Source: Amycolatopsis japonica (lineage in GTDB: Bacteria > Actinomycetota > Actinomycetes > Mycobacteriales > Pseudonocardiaceae). Taken from it: 64,000 nt of DNA. This document shows, in pieces, positions 24,612-33,281 of this stretch; within the stretch, counting starts at the first letter, position 1, and every line of letters starts with the position of its first letter. A program made the translations under genes and the position numbers. Below the pieces are notes generated by a model, which worked only from the letters and a program-made list of their open reading frames with translations, searched no databases and was not told where the DNA came from. The stretch spans positions 5,828,001 to 5,892,000 of the forward strand of contig NZ_CP008953.1 in the NCBI RefSeq assembly GCF_000732925.1, in the 5' to 3' direction.

Positions 24612-25731
24612 CTGCGGCCTCCAGCACGATCTTGGCAAGGGTCTCGTCGGCCTCACGGTGACCGAGGCCGACCGCGGCCGCGCTCATCTTCGCGACCCGG
24701 TCGGCGTCGGACACCAGCGGGATCACCAGCTCCGCGACCTTGGCAGGGGTGAGGTCGGCGTCGTCGACCATCAGCCCGGCGCCGGCGTCGACCGCGGGCC
24801 GGGCGTTGACCGCCTGTTCGCCGTTGCCATAGGGCAGCGGGACGAACACCGCGGGCAGGCCGACCGCGGACACCTCGGCGACGGTCATCGCGCCGGAGCG
24901 GCACAGCACCGCGTCGGCGGCGGCGTACGCGAGGTCCATACGCTCCAGGTACGGCACCGGGACGTACGCGGGCCGTCCGGGGAACTCCTGGACGACCAGC
25001 GTGTTCTTCGGCCCGTGGGCGTGCAGGACGCCGACACCGGCGTCCGCGAACTCCTTGGCCGCGCCGGAGACGGCGCCGTTGATCGACACCGCGCCCTGCG
25101 AACCGCCGAAGACCAGCAGGGTCGGGGCGTCGGGGTCGAGCCCGAAGAATTCGCGGGCTTCGGCGCGCAGCGCGGCCCTGTCGAGCGACGTGATGGAGCG
25201 GCGAAGCGGGATGCCGATGACCTCGGCCTTCGCCAGCGGCGTCCCGGGGACGGCGACGGCGACGCGGACGGCGAACCGCGCGCCGACCCTGTTCGCCAGG
25301 CCCGGCTTCTCGTTGGCCTCGTGCACCACGATCGGCGTGCGGCCGCGCGCGGCGAGGTACGCCGGAAGCGCGACATAGCCGCCGAAGCCGACGACGACGT
25401 CCGCGCCGACCCGGTCCAGGATCTCGCGGGTGCGCTTGACCGAATCGCGGACCTTCAGCGGCATCTTCAGCAGCTCGGGCGTCGGCTTGCGCGGCATCGG
25501 CACCGGCGGGATCAGCTCCAGCGGGTACCCGCGCGCCGGGACGAGCTTGTTCTCCAGTCCGCGCTGGGTCCCCAGCGCGATCACCTTCGCGTCGGGACGC
25601 AGGCGCATCACCGCGTCGGCGAGGGCGAGTGCCGGTTCGATATGCCCGGCGGTACCACCGCCGGCGACCACGACCACCGGCGCTTTGCCGGCGACCTCGC
25701 CTGAAACGCCACCTCTGACGGGGTTGTTCAC
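24604..25731 (-). CDS. murG: UDP-GlcNAc:lipid I N-acetylglucosaminyltransferase
   Basis: 375 residues. Converts lipid I to lipid II at the inner face of the membrane. Conserved loops: GGGTAGHIEPALALAD at the N-terminus, FGGSQGAVSIN in the middle and SGAMTVAEVSAVGLPAVFVP with PYGNGEQAVNA for donor binding. GTG start overlapping the ftsW stop by 4 nt (GTGA). Confidence 0.95.
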   Translation of the reverse strand: MNNPVRGGVSGEVAGKAPVVVVAGGGTAGHIEPALALADAVMRLRPDAKVIALGTQRGLENKLVPARGYPLELIPPVPMPRKPTPELLKMPLKVRDSVKRTREILDRVGADVVVGFGGYVALPAYLAARGRTPIVVHEANEKPGLANRVGARFAVRVAVAVPGTPLAKAEVIGIPLRRSITSLDRAALRAEAREFFGLDPDAPTLLVFGGSQGAVSINGAVSGAAKEFADAGVGVLHAHGPKNTLVVQEFPGRPAYVPVPYLERMDLAYAAADAVLCRSGAMTVAEVSAVGLPAVFVPLPYGNGEQAVNARPAVDAGAGLMVDDADLTPAKVAELVIPLVSDADRVAKMSAAAVGLGHREADETLAKIVLEAAGA

Positions 25732-27206
25732 CTATGACCTCTCCGGTTTGCGGTACCCCGTTTCGCGGTACCGCGGTTCACCGCCGTTCGCGCGGCCGTC
25801 CTCCTGCCGGGCTCCCGTACCGAACGGCGCCGCTCCTGTGCGGGCGAAGGCCTCGCCGTCCTCGGCGCGGGTCTCGCCGCCTTGGCGGCGCCTCCCCTGG
25901 CCGCGCCGCCCTTGCGCTTGGCTGGCGGGCGGTACGGCTCTGGCGCGGGAAGCCTCAGCAGGCGTCCGAATTTACCTGGCCCCTGCGAGCGCAGTGCGGC
26001 CACCGCCTCCGGTTCGTGCCGGGCGGCGTTGGCCAGGATCCCCATGATGAGCATGGTGATCACCAGCGACGTCCCGCCGTAGGAGATCAACGGCAGCGTG
26101 ACCCCGGTGACCGGCAGCAGGCCGACGACGTAGCCGATGTTGATGCCGGCCTGCGCGACCAGGAAGACGGTCAGCGTGCCGGACACGATGCGGATCCACG
26201 GGTCGAGGTTGCGGGTGGCGATCCGCAGACCGACGACGGCGACCCCGGCGAACAGCCCGAGCACCACCGCACAGCCGATGAAGCCGAGTTCCTCGCCGAT
26301 CAGGGCGAAGATGAAGTCGTTCTGCACGTTGGGCAGGTAGCCCCAGTTGGACTGGCCCTGGCCAAGGCCCTTGCCGAGGAACCCGCCGTCGGCGAGCGCG
26401 AGTTTCGCCTGGTTGGCCTGGAAGCCGTCCGCGCTGGTGTCCGGGTCGCCGGAGACGAACGACATGACCCGCGCCAGCCGGTACGGGGCGATGATCGCCA
26501 GGACCAGGATCCCGGCCAGGCCACCCGCGAGGATGACCCCGAACAGCCGTTTCGGCGCGCCCGCGAACCACAGCAGGGCCATCAGCACCACCGCGAGGGT
26601 GATCGTGCCGCCGAGGTCGGGCTGCATCATGACCAGCGCGAACATCAGCAGCGCGATCGGGACGACCGGGACGAGCAGATGCCGCCACTGGTTGATGATG
26701 TTGTACTTGATCACCAGGATGTGCGCGCCCCAGAAGGCCAGCGCGACCTTCGCCGCCTCGACCGGCTGGAAGGCGAACCCCCCGAGCCGGAACCAGCCCT
26801 GTGAGCCGTTGACCGTGGACCCGAGCGGGGTCAGCACCAGCACGAGCAGCCCGAGGCACACCACCGTCGCCGTCGCCGACAGCCGCCGGACGCGTTCCAG
26901 CGGTACCCGCAGCCCGATCCAGAACACGACGGCGCCGATCGCGACGAACATGAGGTGCTTGCTGAACTGGGCGTACACGCCGGTGCCGGTCTTGGGGTTG
27001 TACGAGGCGACCGAAGACGCGGACAGCACCATCACGATGCCGATCACGGTCAGCACGCCGGTGAGCGCCAGGACCAGGTGGAACGAAGCGAGCGGCCGCG
27101 AAAGCCAGGCCGTCAGCGCGGTGCGGAAGGCGACGAACGGGCTTTCCTTGCGTTCACGGCGCTTGCGCTGCGCGGGCTCGCGCTTTCTTTCCTCAACCGC
27201 CGTCAC
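25728..27206 (-). CDS. ftsW: Septal peptidoglycan polymerase FtsW
   Basis: 492 residues of the SEDS family with about ten membrane segments. Typical marks: QPVEAAKVALAFWGA, MMQPDLGGTI and the C-terminal LPLISYGGTSL. It polymerises lipid II with FtsI. The GTG at 27206 is chosen: it overlaps murD by 14 nt and gives the family-like start; the upstream frame is low-complexity. The C-terminal ~70 residues are Arg/Ala/Pro-rich and probably a disordered cytoplasmic tail. Confidence 0.94.
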   Translation of the reverse strand: MTAVEERKREPAQRKRRERKESPFVAFRTALTAWLSRPLASFHLVLALTGVLTVIGIVMVLSASSVASYNPKTGTGVYAQFSKHLMFVAIGAVVFWIGLRVPLERVRRLSATATVVCLGLLVLVLTPLGSTVNGSQGWFRLGGFAFQPVEAAKVALAFWGAHILVIKYNIINQWRHLLVPVVPIALLMFALVMMQPDLGGTITLAVVLMALLWFAGAPKRLFGVILAGGLAGILVLAIIAPYRLARVMSFVSGDPDTSADGFQANQAKLALADGGFLGKGLGQGQSNWGYLPNVQNDFIFALIGEELGFIGCAVVLGLFAGVAVVGLRIATRNLDPWIRIVSGTLTVFLVAQAGINIGYVVGLLPVTGVTLPLISYGGTSLVITMLIMGILANAARHEPEAVAALRSQGPGKFGRLLRLPAPEPYRPPAKRKGGAARGGAAKAARPAPRTARPSPAQERRRSVREPGRRTAARTAVNRGTAKRGTANRRGHR

Positions 27207-28596
27207 TGGTCTCCCCCGCACCGTCGCGCAGGACACGGACCGCGCTCGCGAACGCGTCGCCGCGTGCGCCGTAGCTCGAGTACATGTCCAACGACGCCGC
27301 GGCGGGGGCCAGCAGCACCACATCTCCAGGGCGCGCCAGGGCGCGGGCCGCCTTCACCGCCGCAGTCATGGTGTCATCGTCACCCGAAGGGAGGCTGTTC
27401 ACCGGGACATCCGGCGCGTGTCGCGCGACAGCGGCGGCGATCACGGGTGAATCCACGCCGAACAGCACGACTCCGCGCAGCCTTCCGGCGATCGAGCCGA
27501 CGAGTTCGTCCACGGAAGCGCCCTTGAGCTGGCCACCGGCGATCCAGACGACGTTCAGATGCGCGCGCAGCGAACCGCTCGCCGCGTGCGGGTTGGTCGC
27601 CTTGGAGTCGTTGATGTAGCGGACGCCGTCGATCTCGCCGATCTCCTCGGCCCGGTGCGGGGCGGGCCGGTACTCGCGCAGCCCCTTGGCGACGTCCTCG
27701 CCGGTGACGCCGTACGCGCGGGCCAGCGCCGCCGCGGCGAGCGCGTTGGAGACGTTGTGCGGACCGGCGGGACGCACGTCTGCCAGCGTGCCGAGTTCGT
27801 CGGCGCTGGTCGCCGGGTCGGCCACGAAGGCGCGGTCGACCAGCAGGTCTTCCACGATCCCGAGTTCGCCGGGGCGCGGGGTGTCCATGCCGAACGCGAC
27901 GCGGCGGGCGTCGGCGGGCGCGTGTTCGTCGGCGAGCCGGGCGGACCACTCCTCGTGGAGGTTGTGCACGACGTTCCGGGAGTGGGTGTGGACCCGGCCC
28001 TTCGCGGCCGCGTACTCCTCCATCGAGCCGTGCCAGTCGAGGTGGTCTTCGGCCAGGTTCAGCACCACCGACGCGAGCGGGGCCAGCGTCGACGACCAGT
28101 GCAGCTGGAAGCTCGACAGCTCCACGGCCAGCACCTCGTGTCCCGCACGCACCGCGTCGAGCACCGCGAAACCGACGTTCCCGCAGGCCACGGCGTCGAC
28201 CCCGGCGGTACGCAGGATCGACTCCAGCATCCCGACCGTGGTGGTCTTGCCGTTGGTGCCGGTGATCGCGAGCCACACCGGCGGCTTGTCGCGCAACTGC
28301 CCGACGCGCCACGCCAGCTCGACGTCGCCGATCACCTCGACACCGGCTTCGGCCGCCGCCACCAGCAGCGGCGACGTCGGCTTCCAGCCGGGGCTGGTGA
28401 CGACCAGCTCGACGTCTCCGGGCGGCTCGGTCAGGCCCGGCACCAGCTCGGCGCCGAGCCCTTCGAGCTCCGCCAGCCGTTCGGCGTTGCCGTCGGTGAC
28501 GGTGATCCGCGCACCCAGCTCCGCCAGGACGGGGACGATCGACTTGCCGGTGACCCCGGCTCCGGCGACGAGGACGTGACGCCCGGCCAGCTCCAC
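27193..28596 (-). CDS. murD: UDP-MurNAc-L-alanine-D-glutamate ligase
   Basis: 467 residues. Adds D-Glu to UDP-MurNAc-L-Ala. Shows the N-terminal Rossmann-like VLVAGAGVTGKSIVPVL, P-loop TGTNGKTTTVGML, NLAEDHLDWHG and the C-terminal PASASLDM-type segment (LLAPAAASLDMYSSYGARG). GTG start, 3 nt after the mraY stop. Confidence 0.95.
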   Translation of the reverse strand: MELAGRHVLVAGAGVTGKSIVPVLAELGARITVTDGNAERLAELEGLGAELVPGLTEPPGDVELVVTSPGWKPTSPLLVAAAEAGVEVIGDVELAWRVGQLRDKPPVWLAITGTNGKTTTVGMLESILRTAGVDAVACGNVGFAVLDAVRAGHEVLAVELSSFQLHWSSTLAPLASVVLNLAEDHLDWHGSMEEYAAAKGRVHTHSRNVVHNLHEEWSARLADEHAPADARRVAFGMDTPRPGELGIVEDLLVDRAFVADPATSADELGTLADVRPAGPHNVSNALAAAALARAYGVTGEDVAKGLREYRPAPHRAEEIGEIDGVRYINDSKATNPHAASGSLRAHLNVVWIAGGQLKGASVDELVGSIAGRLRGVVLFGVDSPVIAAAVARHAPDVPVNSLPSGDDDTMTAAVKAARALARPGDVVLLAPAAASLDMYSSYGARGDAFASAVRVLRDGAGETSDGG

Positions 28597-28599
28597 CGC

Positions 28600-29685
28600 T
28601 TAACCCCCGAGACCGAGCTGTTCGCTGTAGAACAGGCCGAGACCGAACATGCAGCAGATGGCCGAAAGCAGCCAGAACCGGATGATGACGGTGGTTTCGG
28701 CCCAGCCCGCGAGCTCGAAGTGGTGATGGAACGGGGCCATCCGGAACAGCCGTCGCCTGGTCGTGCGGAACACGGCGATCTGCGCGACCACCGAGATCAT
28801 CTCGACCATGAACAGACCGCCGATGACGATGGCGAGCAGTTCGGTGCGGGTGGTCATCGACAGTCCGGCGACGAGGCCACCGAGGGCCAGCGAACCGGTG
28901 TCACCCATGAAGATCTTCGCCGGTGCGGCGTTCCACCACAGGAAGCCGACACAGGCGCCGGTCGCCGCGGCGGCGACCACCGCCAGGTCCAGCGGGTCAC
29001 GGACGTCGTAGCAGGCGGCCTGCGGGGTGACCGCGCACGAGAGGCGGGTCTGCCAGAAGGCGATGACGACGTAGGTCGCCAGCACCATCGCCGCGGTGCC
29101 GCCGGCGAGACCGTCGAGGCCGTCGGTGAAGTTCACCGCGTTCGACCAGCCCGAGATGACGATGTAGCAGAAGATCACGAAGAACACCGACGGGAAGGTG
29201 ATCAGCGCGAGGTCCCGCACGTAGGACAGGCTTTCCGACGCCGGGGTGAGCCCGCGTTCGTCGGCGAACTGCAGCGCCAGGATCGCGAAGGCGATCGTGA
29301 CCACGAGCTGGCCGACCAGTTTCGCGGTCTTGTTCAGCCCGAGGTTGCGCTGTTTGCGGATCTTGATGAAGTCGTCGAGGAACCCGACGAGCCCGAGGCC
29401 GACGGCCAGCAGGAGGACCAGCAGCCCCGAGGCGGACGGGCCGCCGGTGCCGTTGCCGCCGCTGAGCGCGCTGATCAGATGCGCCACGAAATACCCGACG
29501 ACCATCGCGACGATGATCGCGACACCACCCATCGTCGGGGTACCGCGTTTGGATTTGTGTCCCTGCGGTCCTTCCTCCCGGATCTCCTGGCCGAAGCCCT
29601 GCCGGGAGAACACCCGGATCAGATAGGGAGTGAGGAGGATGGAGACCAGCAGGCCCGCCGCGGCCGCGATCAGGATGCTGATCAC
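28600..29685 (-). CDS. mraY: Phospho-MurNAc-pentapeptide transferase
   Basis: 361 residues, ten membrane segments. Forms lipid I on undecaprenyl phosphate. The catalytic Asp loops are present: KIRKQRNLGL, NAVNFTDGLDGLAGG, and FMGDTGSLALGG, plus the HHHFE segment near the C-terminus. GTG start overlaps the murF stop by 4 nt. Confidence 0.95.
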   Translation of the reverse strand: MISILIAAAAGLLVSILLTPYLIRVFSRQGFGQEIREEGPQGHKSKRGTPTMGGVAIIVAMVVGYFVAHLISALSGGNGTGGPSASGLLVLLLAVGLGLVGFLDDFIKIRKQRNLGLNKTAKLVGQLVVTIAFAILALQFADERGLTPASESLSYVRDLALITFPSVFFVIFCYIVISGWSNAVNFTDGLDGLAGGTAAMVLATYVVIAFWQTRLSCAVTPQAACYDVRDPLDLAVVAAAATGACVGFLWWNAAPAKIFMGDTGSLALGGLVAGLSMTTRTELLAIVIGGLFMVEMISVVAQIAVFRTTRRRLFRMAPFHHHFELAGWAETTVIIRFWLLSAICCMFGLGLFYSEQLGLGG

Positions 29686-31208
29686 GCGTCACCACCGTTC
29701 GAGCGTTCGTGAGAGGGGGAAGGGGCTACTACAGGGGATTCGGTTGCGGGAGCGGCGAGCACGGCGTCGGCCACCCGCCACAGGGCGGCGGCCTTGGACG
29801 CCTTCACCAGCACCACGTCTCCCGCGCGGAGCTGATCATGCAGCAGGGCGATGGCGGCGTCGACGTCGGGTACCAGTACCGACTCCTCGCCCCAGGAACC
29901 CTCGTGCTGGGCGCCCTGATGCGTGGCCGCGGCGGCCTGGCCGATGACCACGAGCTTGTCGATGTTGAGCCGGACGACGAGCCTGCCGATGCCGTCGTGC
30001 GCGGCGACCGAGTTCTCGCCGAGGTCGCCCATCACGCCGAGCACGGCCCAGGAACGGCGGTTCGCGCTCATCGACGCGAGCGCCTTGAGCGCGGCCCGCA
30101 TCGACTCGGGGCTGGCGTTGAAGGAGTCGTTGAGGACCGTGACACCGTCGGCGCGGGTGGTGACCTCCATACGGCGCTCGGAGCGCCGCTCCAGGCTCGA
30201 CAGGCGGGCCGCGACCTCCTCGACCGTCGAGCCCATCTCCAGGGCCACAGCGGCCGCGCTGAGCGCGTTGCCGACCTGGTGCTCGCCGTAGAGCGGCAGC
30301 TTCACCGGCGCCTCGCCGTCCGGGGTGACCAGGCGGAACGACGCGCGCGCCTCGTCGTCGAGGGTGATGTCGACGGCGCGGACCTGCGCGGACTCGCTCT
30401 CGCCGACGAACACGACCCGGGCCTTCGTCCGGCTCGCCATGGCCGCGACGTACGGGTCGTCGAGGTTCAGGACCGCGACACCGCCGTCCTCGGCGCTCGG
30501 CAGTGCCTCCACGAGCTCGCCCTTGCCCTTGGCGATGCCCTCGCGCGAGCCGAACTCGCCGACGTGCGCGGTGCCGACGTTGAGCACGACCCCGATCCGC
30601 GGCGGCGCGATGGCCGCCAGTTCGGCGATGTGGCCGGGCCCGCGGGCGGAGAGCTCCAGCACTAGCTGCCGCGTCGAGTCGTCGGCCCGCAGCGCCGTCC
30701 AGGGGTGGCCCAGCTCGTTGTTGAACGAGCCCGGCGGCGCCACCGTCGGGCCGAGCGGCTCCAGCAGCTGGGCGATGATGTCCTTGGTGGAGGTCTTGCC
30801 CGCCGAACCGGTGACCCCGACGACGGTCAAGTGGTCACCCGCGAGTTTCCGGATGACGTGCCGGGCGAGCTTGGCGAGCGCGGCCAGCACCGCGGCACCC
30901 GCCCCGTCCTTGTCCGAGACCAGCGCGAACGCCCGCTCGTGCCCCTCGCCGGCCGCCAGCGGCGGCACGATCACGGCCGGTGCGTCGACCTCGCGGGCCG
31001 CGAGCACCGCGACGGCGCCCGACTCGACCGCCCGCGCGGCGAAGTCGTGGCCGTCGACCTTCGCGCCGGGCAGCGCGATGAACAGACCTCCGGGGGTGAC
31101 CTCACGGGTGTCGAATTCGACGCTTCCGGTGACCTCGGCGGTCCCGTCGGTCCGATGCAGCCGCCCGCCGACGATGGCGGCGATCTCGGCCAGGCTGAGC
31201 ACGATCAC
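29682..31208 (-). CDS. murF: UDP-MurNAc-tripeptide-D-Ala-D-Ala ligase
   Basis: 508 residues. Adds D-Ala-D-Ala to the tripeptide precursor. P-loop GVTGSAGKTSTKD, SFNNELGHPWT and LNDSFNASPESM mark the family. GTG start overlaps the murE stop by 4 nt, in keeping with tight coupling through the operon. Confidence 0.95.
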   Translation of the reverse strand: MIVLSLAEIAAIVGGRLHRTDGTAEVTGSVEFDTREVTPGGLFIALPGAKVDGHDFAARAVESGAVAVLAAREVDAPAVIVPPLAAGEGHERAFALVSDKDGAGAAVLAALAKLARHVIRKLAGDHLTVVGVTGSAGKTSTKDIIAQLLEPLGPTVAPPGSFNNELGHPWTALRADDSTRQLVLELSARGPGHIAELAAIAPPRIGVVLNVGTAHVGEFGSREGIAKGKGELVEALPSAEDGGVAVLNLDDPYVAAMASRTKARVVFVGESESAQVRAVDITLDDEARASFRLVTPDGEAPVKLPLYGEHQVGNALSAAAVALEMGSTVEEVAARLSSLERRSERRMEVTTRADGVTVLNDSFNASPESMRAALKALASMSANRRSWAVLGVMGDLGENSVAAHDGIGRLVVRLNIDKLVVIGQAAAATHQGAQHEGSWGEESVLVPDVDAAIALLHDQLRAGDVVLVKASKAAALWRVADAVLAAPATESPVVAPSPSHERSNGGDA

Positions 31209-32842
31209 ACTGTCTCCAGACGTCTGCGGATGGCGGCGGCCAGCTCTTCCCGGTCGGAGAACGGGTGCACGACACCCTGGACCTCCTGGCCGGTCTCGTG
31301 GCCCTTGCCCGCGATGAGCACGATGTCGCCGGGCCGGGCCAGCTCGACCGCGTGGACGATGGCCTCCCGGCGGTCGGCGATCTCGAGGATCTCGCCGCCC
31401 AAGGCCGGTCCGGCGTTGCGGGCACCGGCCAGCATCGCCGCCCGGATCGCGGCCGGATCCTCCGACCGCGGGTTGTCGTCGGTCACGATCAGCACCTCGC
31501 TGCGGCGGACCGCCGCCTCGCCCATGACCGGGCGCTTGGCGGTGTCGCGGTCCCCGCCGCAGCCGAGGACGGTGATGATCCGGCCCTCGGTGCGGGCACG
31601 CAGCGCGTCGAGCCCCTGCGCCACGGCGGCGGGCTTGTGCGCGTAGTCGACCACCGCGGTGAACGGCTGGCCGAGATAGACCCGCTCCATCCGGCCCGGC
31701 ACCTCGACCGAGGCGAGCCCGGCGACGATGGCGTCGAGCGGGACACCGGCGGTGTTGAGGATCGCGGCCGCGAGCACGGCGTTCGCCACGTTGAACTCAC
31801 CCGGCAGCGGGATCTTGGCCGCGGCGGTGAGGCCCTCGGGGCCGTGGAGGGTGAAGGTCTGCTCCCCCGCCGGGGTGGGGTTGAGGTCGGTGGCGCGCCA
31901 GAGCGCCTCCGTTCCCGGCTCGGTGGACACGGTCACCGTGTGCGGGGTGAGGAGCGCCTGGCCCCAGGCGCTGTCGACGACGACCACTTCGGCGGTGGAC
32001 CGGCCGTCGAACAGCAGCGACTTGGCGGCGAAGTACTCCTCCATGTCCTTGTGGAAGTCCAGGTGGTCCTGGGAGAGGTTGGTGAAGGCCCCGACCGCGA
32101 AGCGGGTGCCGTTGACCCGGCCCAGCGACAGCGCGTGGCTGGAGACCTCCATCGGGACGTGCGTGACGCCGCGTTCCACCATCACCGCCAGGAGCGCCTG
32201 CAGATCCGGCGCCTCGGGGGTGGTGAAGCCGCTGGCGAGGCGCTCCCCCGCGATCCGGGTCTCGACCGTGCCGATCAGCCCGGTGGTGAGCCCGGCCGCC
32301 TTGAGCCCGGCGTCGACCAGGTACGACGTCGTGGTCTTGCCGGACGTCCCGGTGATGCCGAGGACGGACAGCTCCAGCGACGGCTCCCCGTAGATCCAGG
32401 CGGCGATCTCGCCGAGGGCGGCCCGCGGGTCCGGGTGCACCAGGATCGGCACGCCGGCGTCGCGGAGCACCGGACGCTCGGCACCGGCCTCGTCGGTGAG
32501 CACCGCGGCCGCGCCGGCCGCGATGGCCTGGTCGCTGAAGTCCGCGCCGTGGGCGCGAGCACCGGGAAGGGCGGCGAAGAGGTCACCCGGGAGGACGTGC
32601 TGGGCGCGGAGCGTGCTGCCCGTGACCGTCAGCTCGGCCGCGGCCGGGTAGTCGTCGCCACCCACCACGAGCCGGGCGCCCGCCCTGGCGAGCAGCGTGC
32701 CCAGGGGCATCGGCTCGATCCTGGCCGGACGAGGGGGTGCGGCGACGGCCTTGACCGGGCTGTCCGGGACCTGGGCAGCCGTCGCGCCGGACCCGCTTTC
32801 GACGGCGGGACCGCTGCGGGGATCTGAAGTAGGCACCGACAC
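31205..32842 (-). CDS. murE: UDP-MurNAc-L-Ala-D-Glu-mDAP ligase
   Basis: 545 residues. P-loop GITGTSGKTTTSYL; the DDNPRSEDP motif indicates meso-diaminopimelate as the added residue. The N-terminal ~35 residues are Pro/Ala-rich. GTG at 32842 lies 8 nt after TAACCT (32851-32856), a -10 box, so murE probably starts its own leaderless transcript inside the dcw cluster, separated from ftsI by a 439-nt gap; a second GTG at 32836 is possible. Confidence 0.94.
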   Translation of the reverse strand: MSVPTSDPRSGPAVESGSGATAAQVPDSPVKAVAAPPRPARIEPMPLGTLLARAGARLVVGGDDYPAAAELTVTGSTLRAQHVLPGDLFAALPGARAHGADFSDQAIAAGAAAVLTDEAGAERPVLRDAGVPILVHPDPRAALGEIAAWIYGEPSLELSVLGITGTSGKTTTSYLVDAGLKAAGLTTGLIGTVETRIAGERLASGFTTPEAPDLQALLAVMVERGVTHVPMEVSSHALSLGRVNGTRFAVGAFTNLSQDHLDFHKDMEEYFAAKSLLFDGRSTAEVVVVDSAWGQALLTPHTVTVSTEPGTEALWRATDLNPTPAGEQTFTLHGPEGLTAAAKIPLPGEFNVANAVLAAAILNTAGVPLDAIVAGLASVEVPGRMERVYLGQPFTAVVDYAHKPAAVAQGLDALRARTEGRIITVLGCGGDRDTAKRPVMGEAAVRRSEVLIVTDDNPRSEDPAAIRAAMLAGARNAGPALGGEILEIADRREAIVHAVELARPGDIVLIAGKGHETGQEVQGVVHPFSDREELAAAIRRRLETV

Positions 32843-33072
32843 AGCCAAGGAGGTTACCGGCGCGGCATTCGGGTGACTGAAGCGGTGCGGGGTGTGAGCG
32901 CGGCGATCATGCTCGTGGTAATGGGTTTCGCGGGCTCTCCTTGGCACGCAAGGGCTTCCGACTGTCGCTTGAGGACTTCGGGCGCGCCGGGACCGGTGAT
33001 TCCGGACGGCGCCCGGCGCGGAGGCCCGTTCACACACAGCGACGATCACGTTCCGACGCGGTGCCCGATGAC

Positions 33073-33122
33073 GCGAAAGCCACTTTCGCAACGTTCAAGG
33101 TTGCGAAAGTGCCTTTCGCAAC
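33073..33122. repeat. Twin GCGAAAG/CTTTCGC hairpins, family D, copy 1
   Basis: Two near-palindromic units, GCGAAAGCCACTTTCGCAAC (33073-33092) and a GTTGCGAAAGTGCCTTTCGC unit (33100-33122), each folding on itself and also pairing with the other apart from one mismatch. The same design occurs twice at 37934-38077. It lies in the 439-nt murE-ftsI gap, where no gene is visible. Confidence 0.75.
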
Positions 33123-33149
33123 GCGGGTACTGAGGCCGCTCAGCCGACG

Positions 33150-33281
33150 TTCCCAGAGCCGGAACTCACGTGCCCGGAGCCGGATCTCCTGTGTCTGAAG
33201 CCGGATCTCGCGTGTCTCGGGACGGATGATCGAGTTCCGCCTTCAAGCACGCGAGTTCCGGCCCCAAACACGCGTGTCACG
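33150..33281. repeat. CTCGCGTG repeat cluster, family C, copy 2
   Basis: A degenerate run of GCCGGATCTCGCGTGT-like units in both orientations (e.g. 33178-33216 and complement near 33245-33278), just after the ftsI stop. Related to the clusters at 20538 and 57495; may terminate the ftsI transcript. Confidence 0.6.

Noticed and set aside
32843..33281. Small gene in the murE-ftsI gap
   Set aside because: Frames there are short, lack ribosome sites and family features, and the gap is largely repeats.
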